Shown here piece after piece: positions 8,515 to 16,575 of a stretch of 64,000 nucleotides of DNA. The stretch is taken from assembly GCF_927798115.1 (NCBI RefSeq), contig NZ_CAKMMG010000007.1, positions 1 through 64,000 of the forward strand, read 5' to 3'. Under the pieces are notes generated by a model. It was not told the origin of the DNA, did not search any database, and saw only the letters and a program-made list of their open reading frames with translations. How positions within the stretch are numbered: the stretch's first letter is position 1; every line of letters begins with the position of its first letter. Source of the stretch: Paenibacillus auburnensis. Its GTDB lineage: Bacteria > Bacillota > Bacilli > Paenibacillales > Paenibacillaceae. The translations under genes and the position numbers were made by a program.

Positions 8515-9453
8515 ATGACATTGAATGCCGATCGTTATCAGGGGTGTCTGCATGGGCTGGCGGTTGGAGATGCGCTAGGAACTACGGCCGAATTCAAGGC
8601 TCCAGGCACCTTTGCACCGCTGGAGGATATCATAGGGGGCGGCGTCTTCGGCTTGCAGCCGGGGCAGTGGACAGATGACACATCCATGGCGCTCTGCCTG
8701 GCGGAGAGCCTGCTCTCGAAGCAGGGCTTTGACGCTGCTGACCAGATGCAGCGTTATTTGAAATGGTTCCGTGAGGGGCATCTGAGCAGCACCGGGGAAT
8801 GCTTTGACATCGGCAATGCTACGCGGGCAGCGCTGCTTCATTATGAAGCGAGCGGAGAGGCCTACAGCGGTTCGGCCGATCCGTTCGCTGCGGGGAATGG
8901 CTCGATTATGCGGCTGGCTCCTGTCGTCATGTATTACGCTGCTCATCCGGCCGATGCCATACGATATGCGGCCGACAGCTCCAGAACAACACATGCCGCA
9001 GCGGAATGTGTCAGCGCCTGCCGCCTGCTGGCTGCTTATATTCTTGCCGGACTGCACGGGTGGAGCAAACAGGAGATGCTGGCTCCGGAGGCCTTCGGCG
9101 GCTGGCTGCAGGAGGATCAGCTGACACCGCATATTCTGGGCATAATGAATGGTTCTTACAAGCTAAAGGAGCCGCCTGAAATCCAAGGCTCCGGGTACGT
9201 GGTGGAATCGCTGGAAGCGGCGCTGTGGGCGTTTCATAACTCCGACAGCTTCGCCGAAGGCGCGCTGCTCGCAGTCAATCTGGGCAATGACGCCGATACG
9301 ACCGGGGCGGTCTACGGCCAGATTGCCGGAGCTTTTTACGGATTGAGCGGAATCCCGGAGCACTGGATCTCTATACTTGCTATGCGTGAGCTGATTGCCG
9401 ACTATGCGGGAAGACTGTTTGCGGATGAAACAAGGGACCTTGGGGAAAAGTAA
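8515..9453 (+). CDS. ADP-ribosylglycohydrolase (DraG-like) family protein
   Basis: This 312-residue all-helical protein has the binuclear-metal motifs of the DraG/ARH family: GDALG near the N-terminus, WTDDTSM near residue 53, and GNDADTTGAVYGQIAGA near residue 260. These enzymes remove ADP-ribose from proteins or small molecules. The start at 8515 follows AAGGAGG; an upstream in-frame ATG at 8467 lies inside a hairpin and has no site. It is probably co-transcribed with the spore-protein gene downstream or read through from the oxidoreductase gene. The target is unknown. Confidence 0.9.
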   Translation: MTLNADRYQGCLHGLAVGDALGTTAEFKAPGTFAPLEDIIGGGVFGLQPGQWTDDTSMALCLAESLLSKQGFDAADQMQRYLKWFREGHLSSTGECFDIGNATRAALLHYEASGEAYSGSADPFAAGNGSIMRLAPVVMYYAAHPADAIRYAADSSRTTHAAAECVSACRLLAAYILAGLHGWSKQEMLAPEAFGGWLQEDQLTPHILGIMNGSYKLKEPPEIQGSGYVVESLEAALWAFHNSDSFAEGALLAVNLGNDADTTGAVYGQIAGAFYGLSGIPEHWISILAMRELIADYAGRLFADETRDLGEK

Positions 9454-9480
9454 AGGAAAGACACCAAGGGAGTGATCTGG

Positions 9481-9765
9481 ATGGCAAGAAGAAACCGGAA
9501 ATATGCAGTACCGGGAGCAGCACAGGGAATGCAGACCTTCAAAGCGGATGTAATGAGGCGCGAAGGGTACACCGTTGATCCGAACCACCCGGACGATGTG
9601 AAATATGAAGTCGCCAAAGAGCTGGGCATCCCCCTTCAGCCGGGTAATAATGGCGGTCTGACTACGGAATCTGCCGGCCATATCGGCGGTAAAATCGGCG
9701 GCTCCATGGTCCGCGAAATGATCCGCCTTGCCCAGGAGCAGCTCGCGGAGAAGGGGCAGTCTTAG
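9481..9765 (+). CDS. Alpha/beta-type small acid-soluble spore protein
   Basis: This DNA-coating spore protein of 94 residues shows a germination-protease-like segment (KYEVAKELGI, compared with the usual E-F/L-G cut site). It is followed by the family signature around TESAGHIGGKIGGSMVREMI. It is longer at the N-terminus than the classical 60-70-residue forms. The start MARRN (9481) is preferred over 9472. It proves the host is a spore former. Expression is expected in the forespore under sigma-G, but with only 27 bp to the upstream gene I cannot point to a promoter. Confidence 0.9.
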   Translation: MARRNRKYAVPGAAQGMQTFKADVMRREGYTVDPNHPDDVKYEVAKELGIPLQPGNNGGLTTESAGHIGGKIGGSMVREMIRLAQEQLAEKGQS

Positions 9766-9867
9766 GACTTTTCCGGTCTTGCCGTTGTAGTTCTAAGAAA
9801 GAGTCGGAGTTCAACTGTGATCTACAGAATCCCGCCAGATCTAACAATTATATAGTTGTTCTACACA

Positions 9868-9900
9868 AAAAGGAGCTTCCCCGCACGGGAAGCTCCTTTT
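9868..9900. terminator. Bidirectional terminator between convergent genes
   Basis: A 14-bp perfect stem (9868-9881 with 9887-9900) has a 5-nt loop and AAAA/TTTT ends. It lies between the spore-protein gene (plus) and the IF-3-like gene (minus) and can serve both. Confidence 0.88.
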
Positions 9901-9918
9901 GCCATCTATACCCGCTGA

Positions 9919-10440
9919 TCAGCGCGGATTTAACTTCACCTTCGAGCCTTTGCCGCCGGTCTGGAGGCCGGTTTCCTTGACTCCGGCTTCCTTCAGGTCG
10001 GTGACCAGTCGCTCAAGTACAGCCTTGGCCGCAGCTGCCTCCTTGGCGCCGGAGGCCTGCACAACCAGCTGCACCGGCTTGCCGGAGCGCAGATGCTTGT
10101 CCGCCTGGCGCAGCTTCGTCTCGTAATCATGCTCCTCGATATGGGCAGTGAAGCGCAGCTCCTTGACCTTCTCCTTGCTCCCGCTCTTTCCGGCTGCCTG
10201 GCCGGGGGCTGCTTTGCGTGCCGAAGCGGCTTCCTTTTGCGCGGCTGCCTTTGCTTTGCCTTTGGCCATCAGGCTGCAGGGTGGGGGGCTGCTCATCAGC
10301 GAGGTGCAGACCAGATCCGCCCCTTGGGACCGGGCCATCGCCAGCGCCTCCTCACGGGAGACAACCCCGAGCTTCTCGCCTCTTAGTCCGGTGAGCACGA
10401 CCTCGGATGCTCTTATTTGTTCATTCATGAATACTGCCAT
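9919..10440 (-). CDS. Divergent paralogue of translation initiation factor IF-3
   Basis: The 173-residue protein has both IF-3 domains. The N-terminal ubiquitin-like half has EKLGVVSREEAL...ADLV...PPPCSLM. The C-terminal half has VKELRF...DYETKLRQADKHL. It departs from true IF-3 in several places: the aromatic MDYGK motif is MAKGK, the linker gains about 20 Ala/Lys/Gly residues (about 65-88), and the basic RFRGRE loop is VVQASGAKEA. True IF-3 genes sit with rpmI and rplT; this one stands alone, so it is probably a second copy with an altered role in ribosome binding. AGGAGG lies 10 nt before ATG 10440, and a good promoter precedes it. Confidence 0.82.
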   Translation of the reverse strand: MAVFMNEQIRASEVVLTGLRGEKLGVVSREEALAMARSQGADLVCTSLMSSPPPCSLMAKGKAKAAAQKEAASARKAAPGQAAGKSGSKEKVKELRFTAHIEEHDYETKLRQADKHLRSGKPVQLVVQASGAKEAAAAKAVLERLVTDLKEAGVKETGLQTGGKGSKVKLNPR

Positions 10441-10476
10441 TCCTATGAAACCTCCTGCTTAAGCCATGATACTGAT

Positions 10477-10505
10477 ATCATAACGGGAAGTGGCCTGCTG
10501 TTCAA
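10477..10505 (-). promoter_or_regulatory. Sigma-A promoter of the IF-3-like gene
   Basis: On the minus strand TTGAAC (10505-10500) and TATGAT (10482-10477) are 17 bp apart, 37 bp upstream of the start codon. Confidence 0.65.
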
Positions 10506-10540
10506 TCGGGAAGCAGCTGCAAGTCCTGTATAATAAAAAA

Positions 10541-10565
10541 GAACCCGGCAGACTCTGCCGGGTTC
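10541..10565 (-). terminator. Orphan minus-strand terminator
   Basis: An 11-bp perfect stem (10541-10551 with 10555-10565) with a 3-nt loop is followed on the minus strand by six T. It lies upstream of the IF-3-like promoter, and no minus-strand reading frame ends there. It may insulate the locus from antisense transcription or end a small RNA. Confidence 0.7.
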
Positions 10566-10580
10566 GGTCTATAAAATAAA

Positions 10581-10609
10581 TTGCATACAAAAAGACGGTA
10601 TGATATAGT
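10581..10609 (+). promoter_or_regulatory. Sigma-A promoter of helD
   Basis: TTGCAT (10581-10586) and TATAGT (10604-10609) are separated by 17 bp. The transcript would have an A/T-rich leader of about 130 nt. Confidence 0.6.
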
Positions 10610-10751
10610 TAAATCTGTATCGGTTTTTTATTTAGAAAACTTCATAGTTATTGCATCTTATTTACATCTTAATCTTACCATGCGGATTAAGGATTTGTCA
10701 AACCTATTTTTTGAAATCCGGGTCAGACTGAAAAGGAGCGTGTTGAGGAGA

Positions 10752-13190
10752 ATGGTTAACGCGAACGATTGGCAGCAGGAACAGGAACGGCTGGAACGGG
10801 TTGAAGAAAGCCTGCGGGCGGCAATCAGCGGGTTGGAGCCGGAGGTAACCGGACTGCACGAGCAGGCGGCGGATATCCGCAAGCGGTTCTGGGAGGAAGT
10901 TACGGTCAATACCAGCACCCACGAGGATTTCGAAGAGACGTTCTATAGTATCAGGCAGCAGGAGGCGATGCTGTCTGAACGGGAACGGAGTCACCGGCTG
11001 CGGCTGCAGCGCTACAGAAGCATGCAGCGGCTGCTGCCGTCCCCCTATTTCGGACGGATTGATTTTCGGGAGGATGGCTTCAGCGGCAGTGAGCAAATAT
11101 ATATCGGCGTAGCCTCTTTTGCCGATGACGACGGTATGAGCTTTCTGGTATACGACTGGCGGACGCCTATTGCAAGCATGTACTACGATTACTCTCCCGG
11201 TGCAGCCGCTTACGAAACGCCGGGCGGATCAATTGCGGGCGAGATGACGTTGAAGCGGCAGTATCAGATCCGCGGCGCACAGCTCCACAATGTGTTCGAT
11301 ACGAGCCTTACGATCGGCGATGAATTGCTTCAACAGGTGCTCGGTAAAGGTGCAGACTCACAAATGAAGAGCATCGTGGCGACGATTCAGAAGGAGCAAA
11401 ATACGATTATCCGTGACGACACGAGCCGAATGCTCATCGTGCAGGGGGCAGCCGGCAGCGGCAAGACATCTGCTGCTCTGCAGCGGGTAGCCTACTTGCT
11501 GTATAAGCACCGCGGGCGGATCCGGGCCGATCAGATCGTGCTTTTCTCGCCGAATCCGATGTTTAACAGCTATGTATCCACGGTGCTTCCCGAACTGGGT
11601 GAGGAAAACATGCAGCAGACGACCTTTCAGGAATATCTTGCTCACTGGCTGGGCTCGGCGTTCCGGCTGGAAGACCCGTTCGAGCAGATCGAATATGCCA
11701 TGAATCCGGCGTCTGCCTCCGGGTATGAAGCACGGATGAGCGGGATGCGGTACAAAGCTTCGGAAGATTTCCTGCAGGCTCTCCAGCACTACGCGTTGTG
11801 GCTCGGAAATGAAGGGATGTTATTCCGCAGTATCTCTTTCCGGGACCGTGAGCTGATTACTGCAGAGAAGATGAAATTGCAGTTTTACAGCTATGACAGA
11901 TCCATCCGACTGGCTAACCGAGTTGCACTGCTGCAGGAATGGCTGCTGCGGGAGCTGGCTTCGCTTGAGCTTAAGGAGCAAGAAGAGCCATGGGTTCAGG
12001 ATGAGCTTGATTATCTCGACAACGAGCAATATGCCGAAGCTTACAGCGCCCTGCTCAAGAAGGTTCAGCGGGAGACCGTCGTCTTTGATTTTACTCAGGA
12101 GTATGTGGAGCAATATGGAGACCTTCGCGGACAAGAGCAGGGAGAAGAAAATGTCTTCGACTTCGGCCTTCAGCAAGAAGAACTGCTGCAGCGGATGATT
12201 GTGAAGGAACATTTCAAACCGCTGAAACGGGAAATAAAACGGTTCATGTTCATAGATGTGATAGGGCTCTATAGCCAGTTGTTTGGAGAGGAGGCTGCTT
12301 ACCGGACAATGGCGGATGAGGCCGGGGTGCCTGATCATTGGACTGAAATCTGCAGGCAGACGAAAGAAAAGCTGGAGCGCAGCGAGCTTTTCTATGAGGA
12401 TGCAACCCCGTTCCTGTATTTAAAAGAACTCTTAGAGGGTGTACGGACGAACACAGTGGTAAGGCATTTGTTTGTCGATGAAGGCCAGGATTATTCGCCG
12501 TTCCAATATGCCTATCTCAAACGGCTGTTTCCCCGCGCGCGAATGACCGTGCTGGGCGATTTCGGCCAGGCGATTTTTCCCCAGGCCACGAATCTGCATG
12601 AGGCGGATTCCTCGCTGATCCGGCTGCATGGCGAAGAAGACACAAGACTGATCCGGCTTGTCCGGAGCTACCGCTCAACACGGGAAATTGTTGAATTCAC
12701 GAAATCCATGCTGCCGGGCGAAGAGATCGTGCCGTTCGACAGACTCGGCAGTAAGCCGTTTCTCACGCAGACTGGTGGGAGCGCCGCGCGGGCGGAACGG
12801 ATCCTTGAAGATGTCGCAGCACTCCAGGCAGAGGGCTACGACTCCATCGCCATCATTACGAAGACCGCTGCGGAGAGCTGTGAGGCTTATGAAGCATTAA
12901 CGGCGCAAGGCCCAGGGGCTCTGCGGCTTATTACGAAGGAGACCCTTACCTTTGAAAAAGGGACACTGGTTATCCCAGCTTATCTTGCCAAGGGAGTGGA
13001 ATTCGACGCTGTGCTCATCTATGATGCTTCTTCGCAGACGTATCACCGGGAGAGCGAGCGGAAGCTGTTTTACACAGCATGCACGCGGGCAATGCACCGT
13101 TTAATGTTGTACACCACAGCGGACTGGACACCTTATCTCCAGGCAACGGATGCTTCGTTGTATGAAGTAGGTTCTTTGGAACCGTCATAG
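10752..13190 (+). CDS. helD: HelD, UvrD-like RNA-polymerase-recycling translocase
   Basis: This superfamily 1 ATPase of 812 residues matches HelD, which in Firmicutes wedges into stalled RNA polymerase and releases it from DNA. The N-terminal 150 residues are a long antiparallel coiled coil, the arm that enters the secondary channel. The Walker A motif (GAAGSGKT) is near residue 231, Walker B (DEGQD) near 575, and motif VI (YTACTRAMHRL) near the C-terminus. The start is uncertain. ATG 10752 is the first Met but its GAGGAG is only 1 nt away; the in-frame TTG at 10743 has AAAAGGAG 4 nt upstream. The gene ends 2 bp from the convergent acetyltransferase gene, with no terminator between. Confidence 0.92.
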   Translation: MVNANDWQQEQERLERVEESLRAAISGLEPEVTGLHEQAADIRKRFWEEVTVNTSTHEDFEETFYSIRQQEAMLSERERSHRLRLQRYRSMQRLLPSPYFGRIDFREDGFSGSEQIYIGVASFADDDGMSFLVYDWRTPIASMYYDYSPGAAAYETPGGSIAGEMTLKRQYQIRGAQLHNVFDTSLTIGDELLQQVLGKGADSQMKSIVATIQKEQNTIIRDDTSRMLIVQGAAGSGKTSAALQRVAYLLYKHRGRIRADQIVLFSPNPMFNSYVSTVLPELGEENMQQTTFQEYLAHWLGSAFRLEDPFEQIEYAMNPASASGYEARMSGMRYKASEDFLQALQHYALWLGNEGMLFRSISFRDRELITAEKMKLQFYSYDRSIRLANRVALLQEWLLRELASLELKEQEEPWVQDELDYLDNEQYAEAYSALLKKVQRETVVFDFTQEYVEQYGDLRGQEQGEENVFDFGLQQEELLQRMIVKEHFKPLKREIKRFMFIDVIGLYSQLFGEEAAYRTMADEAGVPDHWTEICRQTKEKLERSELFYEDATPFLYLKELLEGVRTNTVVRHLFVDEGQDYSPFQYAYLKRLFPRARMTVLGDFGQAIFPQATNLHEADSSLIRLHGEEDTRLIRLVRSYRSTREIVEFTKSMLPGEEIVPFDRLGSKPFLTQTGGSAARAERILEDVAALQAEGYDSIAIITKTAAESCEAYEALTAQGPGALRLITKETLTFEKGTLVIPAYLAKGVEFDAVLIYDASSQTYHRESERKLFYTACTRAMHRLMLYTTADWTPYLQATDASLYEVGSLEPS

Positions 13191-13192
13191 AT

Positions 13193-13996
13193 TTAAGCCC
13201 GATGACGCTCCATCCAGGCTGTTGCCCAGTCGACGAGCGGACGCTGTTCCAGCAGCCTGACCTCAGCGTTGCCGATGCGATGAACCGGAACCCTCATTTC
13301 CTCCTCGTATGCGGTTCCTAACCGGACAAAGTCGCTGTCGTCCACGGCCTGGGTGGGATAGGTAATCCACTCCCGCTTGCCGTCTACCATAACTGCACTG
13401 CTCTCATAGACCGTTTGTTTGCTTGGGAAGGAAGCCCTGGTCTCTGCTAAATGCAGTGAAGTGTTCTTGTCATGGCCGACACCGACCAGGAGCACAGAAC
13501 CATTCAAGCGGTAGAGTTTATCCAAGGGAGAGCCCTCGCCAAAAATATTGCTCAGATCGTGATTCTCCGTAAGGTAGGATGCATATTTGCCGACCGCTGC
13601 GACAGAACGGGCAGGATGATCCGATCTTCGGGCCCCCGGCCATTTGCGGAGCATTTCGGCGGCAACGCCCATGCCGATAGCCGGGGTCACCTCTTTGTCA
13701 TACGCCGGCCAATGCTCCCGGATGACGGGCCACCATTCTGCCGGCGCTTCCCAATGCACACCGGTGGCGGGATCGAGATTCTTCCACGTCTGCGAAGGCA
13801 TCATTAGGGTGCCCTCAGGCCCGACGATTTCCAGAAGCGCCCGGATAAGAGTCTCGGCTCCACCAACGACAAACCCCAGCTTGCTGAGCGAGGTATGCAC
13901 AAGCAGGTGCTGTCCTTCTTTGACTCCGCAGCTTTTGAATTGACTGATTAACTCATCCCTGGTGAAAATTGTTCTTGGTTCCTGCTCCATACTCAT
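13193..13996 (-). CDS. AAC(3)-family N-acetyltransferase (YokD-like)
   Basis: This 267-residue member of the antibiotic N-acetyltransferase family uses acetyl-CoA to modify the 3-amino group of aminoglycosides in its best-known members. Family marks are LLVHTSLSKLGFVVGG near the N-terminus, GTLMMPSQTW, the SDHPARS segment and LLVGVGHDKNTSLHLAE with its catalytic-region His. Chromosomal YokD-like members are widespread and often do not give clear resistance, so the natural substrate is open. ATG 13996 follows GGTGGAGG. The leader holds a terminator hairpin and a short reading frame, which suggests attenuation. Confidence 0.86.
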   Translation of the reverse strand: MSMEQEPRTIFTRDELISQFKSCGVKEGQHLLVHTSLSKLGFVVGGAETLIRALLEIVGPEGTLMMPSQTWKNLDPATGVHWEAPAEWWPVIREHWPAYDKEVTPAIGMGVAAEMLRKWPGARRSDHPARSVAAVGKYASYLTENHDLSNIFGEGSPLDKLYRLNGSVLLVGVGHDKNTSLHLAETRASFPSKQTVYESSAVMVDGKREWITYPTQAVDDSDFVRLGTAYEEEMRVPVHRIGNAEVRLLEQRPLVDWATAWMERHRA

Positions 13997-14031
13997 CTTT
14001 ACCTCCACCTTTCATAACCCCGAAATATCTA

Positions 14032-14073
14032 TATAAAAAAAGACAACCCCGCAGCAGTCTGCGGGGTTGTCTT
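14032..14073 (-). terminator. Terminator hairpin in the leader of the AAC(3) gene
   Basis: A 15-bp perfect stem (14040-14054 with 14059-14073) with a CAGT loop runs into T residues on the minus strand (complement of the A run 14035-14041). It lies about 40 nt upstream of the acetyltransferase start and downstream of a likely minus-strand -10 at 14117. A 26-codon frame (start 14092, stop ending at 14012) runs right across it. This arrangement resembles ribosome-mediated attenuators of antibiotic-response genes, though the leader frame has a poorly spaced binding site. Confidence 0.72.
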
Positions 14074-14116
14074 CGGATAATCTGAAGAACATTGCCCTTC
14101 GGTTAATAAGGATTAG

Positions 14117-14125
14117 TGTATACCA
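14117..14125 (-). promoter_or_regulatory. Possible extended -10 promoter for the AAC(3) leader
   Basis: On the minus strand the sequence reads TGG-TATACA, an extended -10 element with no clear -35. Transcription from here would produce a leader of about 115 nt containing the terminator hairpin. Confidence 0.35.
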
Positions 14126-14336
14126 CTTTAGCTCAGTTAGGGATTACAAAAAGTTCATTTTTCTGCATGTTATTTCCAAAGCGAATTGATCTCAGCGCAA
14201 GGAAATATTAAGGCGGACTTAGCGGGAGAACAGTTCTTCAATGACCTCCAATGGATTAAGCTTCTACACTTATTCACCCGCCAGGGTTAAATTACCTGCA
14301 ATATCATGATTTGTCATAACCTGTTCAGATTTAGCA

Positions 14337-14345
14337 TGGTATAAT
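14337..14345 (+). promoter_or_regulatory. Extended -10 promoter of the NUDIX-tagA operon
   Basis: TGG followed by a perfect TATAAT lies about 70 bp before the NUDIX start at 14414. A TTGTCA further upstream is 23 bp away, too far to serve as a normal -35. Confidence 0.45.
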
Positions 14346-14413
14346 TTTCCTGTGTATTCCTGTTGCGATATGGGATATAGCATAGTTTTTATCCGTGACT
14401 GGAGTGATTGATT

Positions 14414-14924
14414 ATGCTGCTCAGACAAATGGCCGTGGCCTTTTTATTTAATGAAGCGGGGGAATTATTATTTCTGCAAAAAAAAGTCCGCAAGCCGGTT
14501 TCTTGGCGGATATCTAGTCCCTATCGGAGGGCATCTGGAGGACGGGGAATACAATGATCCGAAGCGTGCCTGCATAAGAGAGATTGAGGAAGAGACAGGA
14601 TTAACGGAGCGGGCAGTCCAGGGACTGACGCTTCGATACATTGTTAACCGGAACAAGGGGAATCAGGAAATCCGTGTACAATACGTGTTTATAGGAAGTG
14701 TATCTGCAGACTACGGACTGGTGGAAAGTGAGGAAGGAGAGCTGCTATGGATAGATAACAGCAAGCTTGCCGGGCTGGAAATGACTGCGTCAACTAGAGC
14801 TATTATGGAGCATTATCTGGAGACAGGAATACATAACAAGCAGATCTATACGGGAACGATGTACCCGCTGCAGGGAGAACCTGCGGTGGGCTGGAATGTG
14901 CTTGAAGACTGGGAGGACAGGTGA
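14414..14924 (+). pseudogene. NUDIX hydrolase with a frameshift at an A8 tract
   Basis: The gene opens with ATG 14414 after GGAG, reads MLLRQMAVAFLFNEAGELLFLQKK, and then leaves frame at eight A residues (14478-14485). The rest continues one base later as SASRFLGGYLVPIGGHLEDGE... to the stop at 14924. Removing one A gives a smooth 170-residue NUDIX protein. The NUDIX box GHLEDGE...REIEEETGL is two residues longer than consensus between the first Glu and REI. The N-terminal strand lost by the shift is part of the fold, so the unshifted product is not functional. It may be a real pseudogene, a slippage-controlled gene, or a sequencing error in a homopolymer. Its stop overlaps the next start. 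Confidence 0.8.
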
Positions 14925-15676
14925 TTATGAGGAATTCTGTTTCGATTTTGGGCGTGCCGTTTTCCAAGCTGACGCTTGAGGAGACGACACTGTATCTGGC
15001 TGAGCAGATCCGCAAGGAGCGCTCCGGCCTGTTTCATTTGATCACAGCCAATCCGGAAATAACGCTCGCCAGCCAGTCCGATGAGCTGCTGCAGGAAATT
15101 ATCCGCTCTGCGGATCTCGTGGTTCCTGACGGCATTGGCATTGTGCTGGCAGCCAAAAGAAAAGGTGAACCCATCCCTGAACGGGTGACCGGGTATGATC
15201 TTTTACTGCGGCTGTTGGAGAAGGGGAACGAGCGGGGCTGGAGTTTTTATTTTCTGGGAACAGACGAGCAGACGAGCAGACAAGCTGCAGAGAAGATTTC
15301 CTGGACTTATCCGGAGGTAAAGCTTGCCGGCAGGCATCATGGATTTTTCAGTCCAGAGGAAGAGCCGGGAATTATTGCGGAGATTCAGCGCAGCAAACCG
15401 GATGTGCTCATTCTCGCCATGGGTGCGCCTTATTCGGATAAGTGGCTGCACAGGCACAGACAGGAGCTGTCCGGGGTTAAGCTGGTGTTTGGTGTCGGCG
15501 GCAGTCTGGATGTCATCTCAGGCAAAGTGAAGCCTGCTCCTGCGATGTGGAAAAAGCTTAATCTTGAGTGGGCCCACCGGCTGCTGTTCGCTCCTGTTGC
15601 CAAAGGCCAGAAATCCCGCTGGCGCAGACAAGCTGCGCTGCCTAAATTTGTCTACCGGACGATCATCAGAAAATAA
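14921..15676 (+). CDS. WecG/TagA/CpsF-family glycosyltransferase
   Basis: This 251-residue enzyme belongs to the family that transfers N-acetylmannosamine or a related sugar onto undecaprenyl-linked GlcNAc, an early step in wall teichoic acid or other wall polymers. Family marks are ILGVPFSKLTLEE, ITANPE, VVPDGIGIVLAAKRKG, ERVTGYDL and the LILAMGAPYSDKWL segment; a basic C-terminal tail could bind membrane. The start is GTG 14921 (overlapping the NUDIX stop as GTGA) or ATG 14927, both downstream of GGGAGG. It is not beside other wall-polymer genes, so the polymer is unclear. Confidence 0.9.
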   Translation: MIMRNSVSILGVPFSKLTLEETTLYLAEQIRKERSGLFHLITANPEITLASQSDELLQEIIRSADLVVPDGIGIVLAAKRKGEPIPERVTGYDLLLRLLEKGNERGWSFYFLGTDEQTSRQAAEKISWTYPEVKLAGRHHGFFSPEEEPGIIAEIQRSKPDVLILAMGAPYSDKWLHRHRQELSGVKLVFGVGGSLDVISGKVKPAPAMWKKLNLEWAHRLLFAPVAKGQKSRWRRQAALPKFVYRTIIRK

Positions 15677-15695
15677 CGGATAAGGGGCAAACGGA

Positions 15696-16547
15696 GTGAT
15701 GGAAGAACGTAATAACCGGATTTTGCAGCTAATTTCGCTGATTTCCACCGGGGCTGTGGAATATGTCCGGTCCGCTTTTGGAAGAGAGGCCGTTTCGGTG
15801 CTGTATTATGGGGATTCTGGCACCAATCAGGGCGTATTCTGTGTGGCGGAGGATGAAGGCTGTGTGATTGCCTACGCGGCATTCAGGAAGTGTGATGAGC
15901 CGGATGTGCTGCTGGAAGTAATGGAGCAGACGATTACCCCTTATTTACAGGCAAGGGAGCAGCGGGAGATCTGCTTCAATGTATATGGAAGCAATACGGA
16001 AATTGTTCTATTTGTGCGGGAGTTAGGCTTTGTGTCTGATTTGGAAGGTTATCAGCTGCAGTATGTGAATGACCGGCCTGTTCCTGCCGAAGAGGCCTCC
16101 TTGCTCCAGGAACAGGGCTTTACGCCGGATATGCTGGAGCCGTTCATTGCTTTGTTTGATACAGCCTACGAGCAGCTGAACCTTGAGAACGGCTGGAGGA
16201 CGGATAGATACCGGAGCGAGCCTGAACTGTTTTTGCGGATGCTGGAGGGGTTTGAAGCTTCTGGACAGGTACGCTCCTTTTGGCTGCAGGACAGCTTGTT
16301 AGGCGCGTATATTACAGATGGAGTGTATATCCGCGATCTTGTCGTTGCTCCGGAATTTCAGAATTGCGGGTATGGCAGGACCATCCTGCACCGCTGTGTG
16401 AATCAGATGTGGAGCAGGACGGAGAGAGGGAATATCTATTTGCGGGTAGCGGGCAGTAATACGGGAGCCAAAAGATTTTACGAACGAAATCAGTTTGTAC
16501 CTATAGCAAGGTTTGCAGAACATACCTACCGCCGGCAGGAGCAGTAA
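15696..16547 (+). CDS. GNAT-family N-acetyltransferase, two-domain
   Basis: The 283-residue protein has a degenerate N-terminal GNAT-like half (about 1-130). The C-terminal half (about 140-283) is the real GNAT domain, with the acetyl-CoA-binding strand-loop IRDLVVAPEFQNCGYGRTIL and the closing GAKRFYERNQFV motif. The substrate is unknown. GTG 15696 is 8 nt from AAGGGG; ATG 15699 is the alternative. It lies 19 bp after the glycosyltransferase gene and 28 bp before the kinase gene, so all are probably one transcript. Confidence 0.85.
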   Translation: MMEERNNRILQLISLISTGAVEYVRSAFGREAVSVLYYGDSGTNQGVFCVAEDEGCVIAYAAFRKCDEPDVLLEVMEQTITPYLQAREQREICFNVYGSNTEIVLFVRELGFVSDLEGYQLQYVNDRPVPAEEASLLQEQGFTPDMLEPFIALFDTAYEQLNLENGWRTDRYRSEPELFLRMLEGFEASGQVRSFWLQDSLLGAYITDGVYIRDLVVAPEFQNCGYGRTILHRCVNQMWSRTERGNIYLRVAGSNTGAKRFYERNQFVPIARFAEHTYRRQEQ

Positions 16548-16575
16548 GCACAATTTAAATAAGGAAGAGCGCCTT

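Noticed and set aside
14040..14413. T-box riboswitch before the AAC(3) gene
   Set aside because: The conserved T-box bulge (GGTGG...ACCGCG type) and specifier loop are absent; only a terminator and a short frame are seen.
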